Shown one piece after another: positions 20,900 through 32,379 of a DNA stretch of 64,000 bases. The stretch spans positions 5,253,501-5,317,500 of the forward strand of contig CM054115.1 in the NCBI GenBank assembly GCA_028673005.1, given 5' to 3'. How positions within the stretch are numbered: the first letter of the stretch is position 1; each line of letters begins with the position of its first letter. A model generated the notes under the pieces. That model had not been told where the DNA came from. It saw only the letters and a program-made list of their open reading frames with translations, and searched no databases. The position numbers were made by a program, and so were the translations under genes. Source of the DNA: Tanypteryx hageni (lineage: Eukaryota > Arthropoda > Insecta > Odonata > Petaluridae).

Positions 20900-21299
20900 T
20901 AATGATAGTGTCGTGTTATGTGAATCCATGTAAGGTGAACCTAACTTTATATTTGAAAGGAAGGCTATATTCCATACTCCTTCAGGCATCTACCTTCAGT
21001 TGAAATTGATAATCTTAAGCATAACTTTGTGGAACGATTCCATAATTATAAATCAGGGAAACGGAAGAACAACGTATTGATCCACAGAGACAATCCAAAT
21101 GCATAGGAAGGCTAGAGAGGGAGGAGGAGGGGGAAAGGAATTATGGGGTTGATTACTCATTGGTTAAGGAAGGGATGGGGAATAGAAGTATGGGTTTGTG
21201 GGGAGGGACAGTGGGGATGGTGGTGGAGGAGGTAAATATAGGTAAGGGACATCCAGCAGGAGGGAATGGGAAGGGTATGGAAACTCTCGATAACCACAT
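20900..21299. other. degraded flank, probably the 3' part of a Penelope-like element
   Basis: The stretch 21113-21260 is purine-rich (GGAGGAGGGGG). It lies just beyond the endonuclease frame of the minus-strand Penelope-like element, so it may be its 3' UTR. No other feature is seen. Confidence 0.3.
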
Positions 21300-22750
21300 G
21301 ATAGTCATTATCAGACAAACATTGTAAAATTTGTAATTGTTCCAGTACATCCATTTTCAGGCCTTTAGTCATAAAATATAACACAGTGTGTACAAAAACA
21401 CTAACATGTTTAAATTGAAGCAGATGTTTAGCAAAGAAGGACAGCTCTTTGATACTAATTTTAAAGTTCCTGCCAGTTTGACCGACATACACACCATTAC
21501 AATTGTTTCACTGTAAATTATAAATACTGCTTCTAAAATTAACATCAGTTTTATCCTTATGTGAGGACAGAAGATTCCGAAGATTACACCTATTGTAAAA
21601 TGCTGCTCTGAGATTTTCTTTAGGTAATAAATTACTAATTTTATACGATAGTTTTCCTACAAAGAGAATTTTAAGAGTAAATTGCTAATGAGGCTTTTTT
21701 CAATTGTTTTTCCTTAAAATATTATCTATGATTTCACTATTATATCCGTTATTCACTGCAATTTGTTTCATTACAATTACTGTATTTACCCAATTCCAAG
21801 ATGAGGTTTTTTTCAAAATTTCAGCTTGCGAAAATTGGGGGTCATCTTAAATTCGAGTACAAAGTCATATACCATCAATACATCGTGGTCAATTGATCAT
21901 TCGTCAATTCGCCGAGCTTCAATTCGTGGCGCATCAATTCATCATGCGATAATCTCATCACGCGTCAATACATCGCTCGACAAACTCATCGCGTGTCAAT
22001 TCATTGCTAGACAAATATGTCGCAAGTCAAATTGGAAGGCAAGACACCATGACAAAATTTTCGAGAGATGAATTGACGCACGATGAGTTTGTCGTGCGAT
22101 GTATTGACATGCGACAAATTGATGCGCGATGAAATTACCGCGACAAGTTGTCATAAAACCGTAAGATGTATGGTTACGTGTTTAATCGCCGTTTTTTTAA
22201 ACAAATGAAACATAAAAAATAATTTTATTTTTCATTGCAAACCTACAATCTGGAATTCAATAAATGTCTTAATTTTAAAAATTCTTTTTTTTTCAGAACA
22301 AATTGGTAACAAACCATTTCAATTAATGAATGAACTAGTATACCTATACCGAATAAGTGTGTTCGAAATATACACCAAATACAATCAGTGAGAAATTAGG
22401 ACAATCTTTTTACTGTTTTGACAGTCTGCTAAAAGGGGAGGGGGAGTCATCTTAGATTTGGGGTCATCTTGGATTCAGATAAATACGGTAATTCATTGTT
22501 GAAATCTATGAACCAATGAGTGGAAAGCAGCCAGCTTATGGGAAATATGATGATTGGAATTAAGGTGAATTGCATGATCAATGAATGTGGGCTTACGAAA
22601 AATTGAGAATACATGCTTGTTATTTACAATGGATATTTTTAAATCTAGAAAATTAATGGCAGCATCGACTTCTTTTTCACAAGCGAATTCTAGGGCATTA
22701 CATCTGCAATTTAAGAATGATAAAAACATATGCAATTGGGTGGAGTGGTT
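21300..22750 (-). pseudogene. Penelope-like element (PLE3), split by a MITE
   Basis: The minus strand encodes the end of the RT (22493-22750: FLDLKISIVNNKHVFSIFRK, PTFIDHAIHLNSNHH and LVHRFQQ). After the MITE it continues with VNNGYNSEIIDNILRKNN and the endonuclease NGVYVGQTGRNFKISIKE (21430-21530). Removing 21778-22490 restores one co-linear polyprotein order. Stops and shifts are present. It belongs to a family different from PLE1 and PLE2, judged by the linker and endonuclease sequences. Confidence 0.8.
21778..22490. mobile_element. TA-flanked MITE inserted in PLE3
   Basis: The termini TACTGTATTTACC (left) and TACCGTATTTATC (right, inverted) are followed on both sides by CCAAGATGA. TA at each border fits the target preference of Tc1/mariner/pogo elements. 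It is 713 bp long without a transposase. The interior 21873-22150 is a long, imperfect inverted repeat built of short CAATTCATCGCG-like words. Confidence 0.75.
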
Positions 22751-22899
22751 GTATGATTATGTCAGACAACAGAGCAGTGAAATTGCTTATAAGTGTATCA
22801 TAATTAAGAAGAAACTCATGAATTTAGAAATGCTGCAAAACTTCAATGTAGACATTCTGATTAACAGTTTGGCAATGTGGAACAAATTCTAGATGCACA

Positions 22900-23090
22900 A
22901 TCCTATCAATCAAAATGATAAACATGCTCCTCACATCTGAGTGAACCTGTCCGGCCTTCTTCGGGCAAGGACTTTTTGAGCATTTCAACCAAGAAGCTTC
23001 GTTTCTGGATTACACTTTTAAGCCAGAGTTTCATCTCCTGTAATAACCTTGGAAAGGTAGTTTGGGTCATTTAGGCATCGATTCAGCATT
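22900..23090 (-). pseudogene. mariner transposase fragment
   Basis: The minus strand reads LNDPNYLSKVITGDETL and, after a stop, KCNPETKLL. This corresponds to the first catalytic block of mariner transposases (ITGDETWVY.YDPETK). Only about 60 codons remain, directly joined to the neighbouring hAT remnant. Confidence 0.65.
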
Positions 23091-24910
23091 GACGCATGAA
23101 CATCATTTTTACTGTTGCCATTTTCAAAAATGCTCTTTCTGCACTGCAATTCATAACAGGTAAACAGAGATATATCCTTAATTCCACATCAATGTCAGGA
23201 AAAATGGATTCCAATTTATTTTTCCGTTACAATATTGGGCTTAAGGCATCGTGTGGGTGTGTATTTTTGGCTAATCAACTTCTTTGATTATTATAGCCAT
23301 AACTCATTCCACACCGAACACAATCACAAGGGAGGGAAATCCAGTGCCGGCATTGGCCTACTCTTAACGAAGAGCACCAAGGAGACCAATGGCTTAACGT
23401 TCCTTCCAAAGGATGGAATGCTGAATTTGCACAGTCTCCTCAAACCGCACAAACAGGGTTAGGTGACCTCGAAAAAATCCTACTTGCGCAGGATTCATGC
23501 CTGCTGGCTTTTCGAGCAGCAGGCGAGTAGCAGCCAGCGTTTTAACCACTACACCATAAGCACCCCGCGCTAAAGGCATCATGCTATCAAAAAAATTTAG
23601 CAAACTATACCATTTCATTGGGAAAGGAACTACCGAGATCTGATGAGTACATCTCTCCCAAATTCGTTGCTACAGCACAAATGTCAGTGTCGTTCAAGAT
23701 TTTATAACTTGATAAAAACAAAACTTCGTCTTTCAATTTATATGTAGTAAGTCAATTGTCTAAGCACATTCATAATTTGTCAAGAACTGGTATGAAATTT
23801 TCAACATGAAACGTTTGATTTCCTGTTAAAATAACTTCTTCCGCGTGTTTTGTCATTTGCCGGTATTCGTTTTCTGGACACCTCGCTCCTAAACTGTTAC
23901 TCTATGGTGCCTGAAAGTTGGTGAGCTTGAATTGCAATATTGTTGAATTCTTCAGGTAATGCCTTTACGTATTCCTTTAATGAATTCAAAAGAGTTATAC
24001 ATAAAGGCTCTTTTCTTGAAGCTTACAGCTTCTAGCGTCAAATCATCACAGAAGTTTTTGCCAAAACAGTCATAAACGCAATATCTAACGTTTTCATTCT
24101 CTTCAGCAAAGCCGTTGCTTCATTTCGAAATGCTTATCTTGCCTCAGTGTTCTCAGATCATTCTTCAAGGTTTGTATAAATTTTGTGGTAGTTTGCATAG
24201 AGAACTTTGGTAGAAACAGCTCTTGCTGACCATCGTGTTCCACTAAGGTTTTTAAGGGTAACTGGCGTATCTTCGCTTGTTAAACCATCTAAAATCTATA
24301 ATTATAAATACTTCGCCAGCTCTGTCGAGAAAACACGAAAACCATACAAAACTTGAAGGAAAACAAAAAAATTGGCTGCACATCTGCACCTCTCCTCCAC
24401 ATTCTCTTCTACTAGGTTGAATGAATGAGCTGCACAAGGAATTTAACCCACATATTGGTTTATGTTCTTAAGATGCACCTGTAGGCCATTGTAATTTCCA
24501 GACATGTTGGCGGTGTTATCGTATGATTGTCCACATGCCTTTTGAATGTCTACTCCCATGTTACTAAATATTACAATATTATCGTAATATTATGGCTAAA
24601 TGGTCGCAGTGTGACGTATCTACATTAATTGAGAAATATTTTGCACAGCATGTTTCATCAGAAATTGTCCTAAGAATTTTCTTTGCCATCAACAGTATGA
24701 TCTCTTCATATGTTGTTGAAGATACATTTACATAAAGTTACTCCATGACCTTGGTTTCCACACATTTCGAGGGGTTTGGCCAAAAACGAACTGAATTTTG
24801 CTGCAAATTCTAATGCTGCTAAAAAATTTCGATTGTTGTTGAAGTTATAAACTTCCTCAATGTCTTCTTTTAATGCTATACTGCTTTTACACAACAACTT
24901 TAACATTTGA
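23090..24910 (-). pseudogene. ZMYM1-like hAT transposase, heavily decayed
   Basis: The minus strand, read from the right, gives ALEFAAKFSSFLAKPLEMCG and GHGV at the N-terminal side. The central block has SYDN-, PTCLEITMAY- and ECGGEVQMCSQFF-like pieces spread over frames. The end at 23090-23250 reads LRIYLCLPVMNCSAERAFLK, the hAT dimerisation motif. Stops and shifts are frequent. A SINE interrupts it at about 23255-23574. Confidence 0.7.
23252..23574 (-). repeat. tRNA-headed SINE inside the hAT remnant
   Basis: On the minus strand, an A box TGGTGTAGTGG (23556-23546) and a B box GGCATGAATCC (23501-23491) lie near the right end, followed by a roughly 220-bp body. Flanks AAGGCATC at about 23242-23251 and 23574-23581 form a probable target duplication, so it inserted into the hAT. 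The head resembles that of the SINE at 17.1 kb. Confidence 0.65.
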
Positions 24911-24945
24911 AAACTTAAAATGAAAGAAAGTAAGAATCACTTTGT

Positions 24946-25064
24946 AAAAAATTCCACTTTATTTATTAGAAACACGACCCGGGTTTCAATGGTTAAATGT
25001 CATCTTCAGATGATGTTTAACCATTGAAACTCAGGCTGTTCTAATAAATAAAGTGGAATTTTTT
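24946..25064. repeat. 119-bp hairpin, Penelope-end-like
   Basis: The outer arms 24946-24969 and 25041-25064 are perfectly complementary (ATTCCACTTTATTTATTAG). Inner arms 24983-24997 and 25016-25030 (GTTTCAATGGTTAAA) and the centre CATCTTCAGATG are also self-complementary. On the minus strand, CTGAAGA, GAAA, CCCGGG and UC occur in hammerhead order, recalling other Penelope 3' ends, but no stable stem II is present. Confidence 0.6.
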
Positions 25065-25157
25065 ACTGTTTCTATCTTATTACTGGTCCAGCCTATCCAA
25101 CACCGTACAGAATGAAGGTGGTCTTTACTTTTTTCATGAATTTGTATAGCTCTAGAG

Positions 25158-25940
25158 CAGTGGTTCCCAAACTATTTCATTCTGCGAACCCCTTTCATAA
25201 AAATCCAAATCTCGCGAACCCCCTCTTAAAAATAAATAATTTAAAGGATCATCTTCCTTACCTGAATATTAGTGTCATAGCCAAAGAGGGTGTTATGTGC
25301 TTAAACTTACTTCAGGTATGAAAATAAAATTTTGCGTGTAAATAACACTCAAACAAAAAATGATTAAAAATTTATTATTAAAATATTGTCCTATATCGCA
25401 TCGTAGAATTCAAATTTAGGCACTTCAACTTATCATTTGGTTTAATAATGTAATCATTTGCTCAACAACTCGTGTTGCTATATAATCAAAGAAAAATATC
25501 CCTTGTAACTAACGACAGCTTTAGACTGGTAGATGCGGCGACAATGGGTTTGTCGATTTAAAATTTCTCATCGTTAAAAGAACTTTTTGAAAAATCCTGC
25601 ATCTGAGTCTAAAAAATTTACACAAATTTGTCAAGGATTCGATTTCTCTCTTGGACAAAAATAAATTTTGTTAATTTATACGTAAAAGCTTGTCTCAACT
25701 TCGTTGTTTAATTTAAGAAATCTTAAAATGATAACTAAATATATTCTAAACTCAATCCTATGTTAAACAAATTAAGGAAAGATATACTCTTTGAATTGAA
25801 CCAGTCCCATCACTGCAGACAATGATTAACATAAACCGTGCAATGAAATACGCTGTGCAAACGCCATTAGGATTTTTTTCCTGAGTCTTCTTGCGAACCC
25901 CTGAGGGGGGGGTTCGCAAACCACAGTTTGGGAACCTCTG
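25158..25940. mobile_element. non-autonomous hAT element
   Basis: The left end CAGTGGTTCCCAAACT and the inverted right end AGTTTGGGAACCTCTG are typical hAT termini, each followed inward by a GCGAACCCC-type subterminal word. The flanks CTCTAGAG and CCCTAAAG agree at 6 of 8 positions, as for an aged 8-bp duplication. No transposase frame is recognised within the 783 bp. Confidence 0.75.
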
Positions 25941-25948
25941 CCCTAAAG

Positions 25949-26575
25949 CCATGTGACCAATCACAAAATCCTTTCATGAAAGATTCATCTGAATCTTTAA
26001 AAAGAATACAGAAGAAACAAAATTTTCCCTGGAGAATAAATCAACAACCTTTTAGTTTCACCATTTTTACTTTCTACATAGTATAGGGGAAAGTATTGTT
26101 TTCATGAAAAAAAAATCGATTTTGAGATTTCAACGGAAATACACCTTTTGAGGTCCCCTGAACACATTTTGACCATTTTCTCAATGATGTCTGTGTGTAT
26201 GTGATAGAAATTTTGTGGGTACTCAAACACAAAAACTATTAATCAGATCAATGCAAAATTTTGTTTGACATTTTTGTTAAAGGGACAAGAATTGAGTTTT
26301 TGGTAAACATTAGTCAACTGGAAGTGGGAGACCATCTGAAAGAAAGCACTCTTCATCCCTATGTACCTTCAAACACTCATGCCACAAACACCTCTTATCC
26401 CATTCCCTTTCATTATCCTAAACTGACAAGCAATTATTTTCTCCTACAGGTCATCAAAAATGTTTAAATTTCTTGATATATTTATTTATGTATATTATAT
26501 GTATGTGCATCTTAATTTGTATTCATATGGTTTATTTTATTTATTTATTTAAACTTCTTATGTATAACTGTGTTT
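25949..26575. other. IPMK intron 1, no recognised feature
   Basis: AT-rich DNA. No repeats or coding similarity were recognised. Confidence 0.35.
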
Positions 26576-26579
26576 ATGT

Positions 26580-26877
26580 GTATCTGATGATGTCACAAAC
26601 GTCATGGATTGTTCGCCTTCGGCCTGCCAGGATAGCCTCATACACTTTTGTGACGTTTTCCAGAGTTGTGCTTGTCGATGGTCGACCAGAATGCTCATCA
26701 TCGTCGCCAGACGTCCATCCATCCTTGAAATGTTTGTACCAAAGGAACATTTTGCTTTGTCTTAAAGCATCATCACCAAATGCTTGTTTAAGCATTCTGT
26801 GTGTTTCTGCTGCCGTTTTGCCGAGTTTGAAGCAGACAGAATTTGATGCAAATTCTTTGCTCCTTAACATCAGCCAT
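26580..26877 (-). pseudogene. mellifera-type mariner transposase N-terminus
   Basis: From the start codon at 26877 the order is MADVKEQRICIKFC, then after a frameshift FKLGKTAAETHRMLKQAFGD, KMFLWYKHFKDG, SGRPSTSTTLENV and RRRTIHDV. This is the paired-like HTH region of the mariner transposase and its GRPSTS linker. The catalytic DD(34)D domain is absent. Confidence 0.85.
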
Positions 26878-26914
26878 TTCAGTTCGAAACAAATTCGCAG
26901 AACCACTCAAACAT

Positions 26915-27698
26915 GACATTACAAAAATGCACAGAACTTGCGAACAGCGATGGCGAGGAGGAGCCTGAGAAAGATGTCTCAGCAAGGAGTGGTGCTTCAT
27001 CTAAATGGAGATCTCCACATGAAGGCCGAAGACGAAACATCGGTGTGCACCCTTTAACTGCCGGTCTGAGGGAATTTTATTGCACTGATATAAATTTGAA
27101 TACCAGTACTATATTTCGACATGTTTCTTTCCTCTAATAAGCAACATTATGTAATTCTGCAATATGTTAATTACAGAATACTTTTTATTTGAACGTTTTA
27201 TCACGAATAGTTTATTAGATATGCGATTTTTTCAGAACGTAAGCAAATATTTTTTAAGTACCCCAGAATAAATCCGGCAGATAAAGGTTGTTTAATCTGT
27301 TTTTAATAATCATATAACCATTGTATAACACTCAGGGGTAAAAACTCTGGGAAAAGATGTAAGTCTATTGTTTCACTTTTGTACGCGTTTTCAGGAAGAC
27401 ATTATGTACGATAGTAGGGGACTGCCTGTATTATTGCCCCCGTATTTATTAGAGTGAAAACCTTCAACCAGTGAGTGTGTAGGCTAGAGAGTGGGTTAAT
27501 TTTCCTTCTTTTATTTTATCATTCTTCTTCGTTACAATTGTATTGTCATCTATTTTTTGCTATTATTACTGTTATTGTTACTCTTATTTTTATGCCATTG
27601 ATTTTTCATAAGTGGCTTTAAACTTCCCAAAATTCAGTTGGCAGAAGGCATTTAAAACTGGGGGGTAAAGGTTAAATGCTGTGATGGGGAGTAATTGA
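26915..27698. other. IPMK intron 1, no recognised feature
   Basis: The stretch 26940-27080 is slightly GC-richer and could be mariner 5' UTR or flanking sequence. Nothing certain is seen. Confidence 0.3.
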
Positions 27699-27706
27699 GT
27701 ATAAGT

Positions 27707-28632
27707 AGGGTATGAATTTTTCGGGTTTAAAAAAAATTTCATTCGGAGGGTAAATATCGGGTTTTATTATTTTCCTTTTCATTCGGGTTATAATCAAGTA
27801 TAAATAAGTTACAGATTTTTCGAAGTTTTAAAAAAATCAATCTTGGGTAATTTTCGTGTTTTATTATTTTGCAATTCAGATAAAATGATTTTTAAATAAA
27901 AAATCTTTGTTTTATTAAAAAGTTTTATTTAGCATTAATATTCACTACAATAACATTTGCATAACCAGTGTGTCTTCAGTAGTATTACTCCTTTCCTGAG
28001 TTTGCAAATGACGCAAATGGGAAAATGAACGCTCAACAACACAGCTACCTGTGGGCATACATAGTAGTGTTAAGGCAAACTTACTTAATTTAGGATATCG
28101 GACTCCAGCATTAACCTAAAACCTAATAATATCCAAATCTTTGTTTAGCGGTGTTGCCTCTAATAAACAGGCAGTAAGTTCGGATTTAATCTGCTCATCC
28201 ACATCATCATGTGTGCCCAAAAATTCGACAATAGCACTTGTATCTGGGTCATGCATAGATTTCTTAAAAGGATCTAATACGAATGCCATTTTCCAGAAAG
28301 ATTTAACAGATGTATTAACATTGTTTATTGTAGTGATCCATTTTGAAGAAAGAACTTCTGAAAATTCTTTTATAGCCGCAATGATTTATGTTGTATTAAA
28401 TAATGTTCTCAGAACAGCTGCACATGCACCTGATACAATGAGAATAAACAGACTGATCACGAACATCTCGGACTTATTCAAGTGCTGTGCCTACAAGCAC
28501 CAGAATAGAAATTCTGTGACCAAATCTAAAAAAAATGTTTAAAGAAAACTAATAATTTCGGGTTTTACCCGAAATTTTAAAAAGGCAATCGGAGGGTAAA
28601 AATCGGGTAAAACCCGAAACATCCATACCCTA
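27707..28632 (-). mobile_element. truncated hAT with transposase C-terminus (family E, copy 1)
   Basis: The termini TAGGGTATG and CATACCCTA are flanked by a perfect AGTATAAG duplication (27699-27706 and 28633-28640). The minus strand encodes SFWKMAFVLDPFKKSMHD, then FLGTHDDVDEQIKSELTACL and TGSCVVERSFSHLRHLQTQE, a hAT dimerisation domain. The N-terminal half is lost. Copy 2 at 29578-30081 shares both ends. Confidence 0.8.
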
Positions 28633-28640
28633 AGTATAAG

Positions 28641-29460
28641 TAACTGAGTTACCGGTAACGATTATTTTTGAGTATTTTTTACTTGTAATCATTACTTTAA
28701 GAAATGTAATTAATACTTGTAATCTACTTTTATTGCAGAGAGAAGTAATCGTTACATTTCAGTGATTGTTACTTGTTATTCTTATTATTTATTTTTTTTG
28801 CGAAAAGGTATAGGTTCGATATAGCTATGGACATGATTCACAATCGGTATGCAGTGTGATGTCAGTCAATGGTAGCACGATACCTAATTTGACCAGAAAT
28901 GCTGGCGTCGATTATTAATGATTAGATATTTTTTCAAGCATCTTTTGTTGAGCAATTACTTATTGGTAATGGAAACGTGCATAGAAGAGGTCCTTACACC
29001 AAAGAGAGGAAAATTAGGAGAATACTGGTTTAATATGCAGCTTTTATGCAAGATGAATAGGGAAATTTAAGATTCATGTACTGTTGCAAATATTCTGTTG
29101 TAAAAATTAAACCCATGATTAAATATTTGTTTTTATTCTAAACTAGCTACTTTTTTATATTACTCTAGGAACTTATTACCTTTAGCTGGGTAGATTAATG
29201 ATATTTTTTCTTACAATAATATGATAATTCTGACTGATATGAATAAAAACAGTAAAGATGAGACAATGGTTGATTTAGACCCAAGTATTAACCTAAGACT
29301 GATGACATTTTAAATTCATATGGAAATGTAATTGTAATCTACTCGTACTTGTAATTAATTACTTTTTTAAGATTGTAATTGGTACTTGTAATTGAGTGCA
29401 ATGCAGGTGAAGTAATTGTAACTGAGCCCAGTTACTTTTTTTGGTACTCTTCACATCACT
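28641..29460. repeat. GTAAT-rich element with inverted ends (tentative)
   Basis: The left 130 bp and the right 130 bp are both dense in TAATTACTTGTAATT-like words. GTAACTGAGTTACC near the left and GTAACTGAGCCCAGTTAC near the right are mutually complementary. The pattern is that of a MITE with long AT-rich subterminal repeats, but borders and target duplication were not resolved. Confidence 0.35.
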
Positions 29461-29577
29461 GGTTAAATATGGTAATTGGGTTGAGTCGGGGCCCTCCTTG
29501 AACCCGGGGACCTGGAGCAACTGCATCCCAGTTAATCTGGCATTGAGCATTTGGTTAGTGACACAGCACTACATAAC

Positions 29578-30081
29578 TAGGGTATGGATTTTCGGGTTAA
29601 AAAAATTTCATTCGGAGGGTAAATATCGGGTTTTATTATTTTCCTTTTCATTCGGGTTAAAATCATGTATAAATAAGTTACAGATTTTTCGAGGCTTTAA
29701 AAAAGTTCAATCTCAGGTAATTTTTGGGTTTCATTATTTTGTAATTTGGGGCTCTTTTTTCCTTATCCTATCCTAGATATAACAGTGACTAGCTAAGGCG
29801 CATCCTTGACTATTCATGGCGCGAGCAAACCAAGGAGATTAAGATTGTGTTAAAAAGTAAGCTTGCGAATAAATTGTTTACAAAGAGAATAAACAAACTG
29901 ATCACGAACATCTCGGACTGCACTTAAGTGCTGAGGTGCCTACAAGTGTCAGAATAGAAATTCTGTGATCAATCTAAAAAAAATTGTTTAAAGAAAACTA
30001 ATAATTTCGGGTTTTACCCGAAAATTAAAAAAGGTAATCGGAGGGTAAAAAACGGGTAAAAGCCGAAAAATCCATATCCTA
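29578..30081. mobile_element. MITE of hAT family E (copy 2)
   Basis: It shares the left 165 bp (TAGGGTATGGATTTTCGGG onward) and the right 100 bp (TTTCGGGTTTTACCCGA, CATCC) with the element at 27707-28632, but has almost no coding interior. The flanks TACATAAC and TATATAAG are a decayed 8-bp duplication at best. It is therefore an internal-deletion derivative of that hAT. Confidence 0.8.
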
Positions 30082-30106
30082 TATATAAGCTATCATCGCT
30101 CTATAC

Positions 30107-30384
30107 CAGTGTTTTTCAAACTGTGCTCCCCTGAACCTATTCAGGGGCTCGGCCAGGTGATTCACGGATTAAAGAAAAAATTAATATAAAAAAATAAGCA
30201 ATAAAATCATACATAAAATATGATAATATTGTTAAAACAAACATATTTACTAATCATACGTACAGTTATTATATATTCAAAACAAAGATTGGTTAGTGGA
30301 GAGTCATAGTTAAAGAGGGTCGCTCATGCGATTAGCTAATTAGCTAAAAGGGCTCTGCAGCCTCTCGAAGTTTGAAGACCACTG
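30107..30384. mobile_element. hAT MITE, 278 bp
   Basis: The ends CAGTGTTTTTCAAACT and AGTTTGAAGACCACTG are inverted hAT-type termini. The flanks CTCTATAC and CTCCATAC agree at 7 of 8 positions. No coding capacity. Confidence 0.75.
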
Positions 30385-30392
30385 CTCCATAC

Positions 30393-31789
30393 TAACATCA
30401 GTGTTGCCATACCAATGGCAGTCTGGGAAATTTCTGATAGCACCTCACATATCCATGAACAGTGTTGTTGTAAATCATTTAAACTTAAAAACAAAACACT
30501 CGGGACATACAAAATGTCTATTTCTCACTCAGAAATCAGGAGTCCCACATTCCTGGTTGCACCAAATTGTGTTATTATGAACCATAATTTGCACTATTTG
30601 AAATTTTGATCTCCAAAAACAATGTGAATTGTAGCAATTCCATATTATACGAACCTAAATTATAGGAGGGTCAGGTTTAATGAATATGTATTTTATATTA
30701 CAAACTATCAGCCCATTGCAATTAATTTGTATTAATCGTACCACATCATTTTAGTGGTACTCATGCAAAATTTTGTTAAGTCAGTCAGAAGTCGGCGCGT
30801 TAAAAAATTAACTTAGAGAGAAAAATAATGATACATAGTCTACCCCGAGTTGCAACAGTTTTGGTGGCAACCCCCTTATAATGGAGAGTAAATTTTGTAA
30901 AAACAAATATTTTTTAACGTTTAATTCCATGAAAAATAAAGTTTATATAGCACATAATATGTAAACGTTTACAATAAAATCAGAATTGCTGATATTGTCA
31001 TCGGTTTCTAGTTAGTACCCTGTAAAATTCAAATATAATTCTTGAATCATAAGAAAAAAATTGAAAATAAAACCATGCAAATAATTTAAATGAAATAAAA
31101 ATATTGGCAAGAATTGTAGAACCAAGAATGTGAATTGCCAAATTTTTCTCGTGAACCCCTCGGATTTATTTCCCGAACCCCAAGGGATACACGAACCACC
31201 GTTTGGGAAACGCTGTATTAGAGTAATGCCATCGTCAAAATGTCACAGTTTGTCAATCTTAGTCTTATATCATGGTATATTCAAAGGGGAAACATGTTCA
31301 AATCGGACAATGACTGCTATTTCATATATAATTAATTCAACCATTGATTTCATTTTTTACTCGTGCATTGTTAACTACTCAAATTTTTGTAATTCACAAT
31401 GTGACACTTTTCTCTGTTGAAAATAATAAATAATAATAGCCCAAATTCTCCTTATCATCAAATTGCAAACTGATGCGTAGGCCTATTTGCATTAATAATC
31501 ATTAATAATGTAGAATATAATGATTTTACTTAGGAAAAGGCAATATTCCAATATTGAAATAAAGAAAGATTTTTTTCTTTTAGTCAATCATTTAACGTCC
31601 TCCGCCCAAACGCAATTTACTGAATAATAATTATCTGCTATTATTTACATTGCAATCTATTACCTTTGATTACCACTGAAGTTTTTAAACGTAGCTCGTG
31701 ATTTTTTTGCAATTGTGTTAATTGAATAAATCAATTGGCACTAAACTAAGAATTCATTTCATTTAAGTTAAAGGGCCATTGACACTCAC
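30393..31789. other. IPMK intron 1, 5' part
   Basis: AT-rich DNA. A hAT-like right terminus (CGTTTGGGAAACGCTG) ends at about 31215 with GAACCCC words before it, but the matching left end was not found. The rest holds nothing recognised. Confidence 0.4.
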
Positions 31790-31928
31790 CGGAAGAAGAT
31801 TTCCCATTGGCAGAGCAGTGACCAGCAACTTGAGTTTCCAACGGTGTTAGGTGCCCATTGATTTCAGGGGGAATTTCAGAATAGTGTACATCATCCGCGT
31901 TTCCCGAAACTCCGAAAATATGATTCAT
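31790..31928 (-). CDS. IPMK: inositol polyphosphate multikinase, exon 1 (start codon)
   Basis: The exon encodes 46 residues from ATG at 31928 and ends ETQVAGHCSANGKSSS plus the first base of a glycine codon. QVAGH is the conserved entry to the catalytic fold in IPMK (human SHQVAGHMYGKDK). The donor CCG|GTGAGTG at 31789 is strong and its phase 1 matches exon 2, which supplies GT to make GMLHHPDG. An in-frame TAA at 31973-31971 with no ATG between makes 31928 the likely start, unless a further 5' exon exists. Intron 1 is about 18 kb. Confidence 0.8.
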
Positions 31929-32379
31929 GCCTGCTGGTAGCTTTATATGTAATAACGAAATCAAAACTGTTTATTCGTATCAGCAGATACCTCGCTTAAG
32001 GGCTACGCTAAATAATAAATTTAAGTGGTTTGTATAAAATAAATAGTAACAAATATAAATCTTAACAATTCACGAAAAGTAAATTGATCCTTGGTATTGC
32101 TACTTTGGTGTTGTAATGAGCACATGATTTAGTCAGCAATTTATCGACTGTATCAGTAAACAATGTCATTTGTCCAAGGTCATAATGTACAAGAAAACAC
32201 TGATGAGGTTAAACTTTTTCTGTAAACCATAAAAATTTAAGAGCAATATACATATTAAAAAGCTAGATAAAATGAATAAAGACGATTCTCTAAACCAAAA
32301 CGAAGGAATATCACATCCTAACTACGGCTCTATCACACCAGAACAAATTCACTTTTTAATATTTTATTGCTCGAAACAC
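31929..32379 (-). promoter_or_regulatory. presumed IPMK 5' UTR/promoter region
   Basis: These 450 bp lie between the IPMK start codon and the hAT insertion. No TATA box, initiator or CpG cluster could be assigned with confidence. If transcription starts here, the core promoter must lie in this short interval or inside the hAT. Confidence 0.3.

Noticed and set aside
23491..23556. tRNA gene on the minus strand
   Set aside because: Same reason; it is embedded in a SINE with a body and flanking duplication.
24975..25016. Hammerhead ribozyme on the minus strand
   Set aside because: Core words are in order, but stem II has no convincing base pairs, so it is reported only as a hairpin with a possible Penelope origin.
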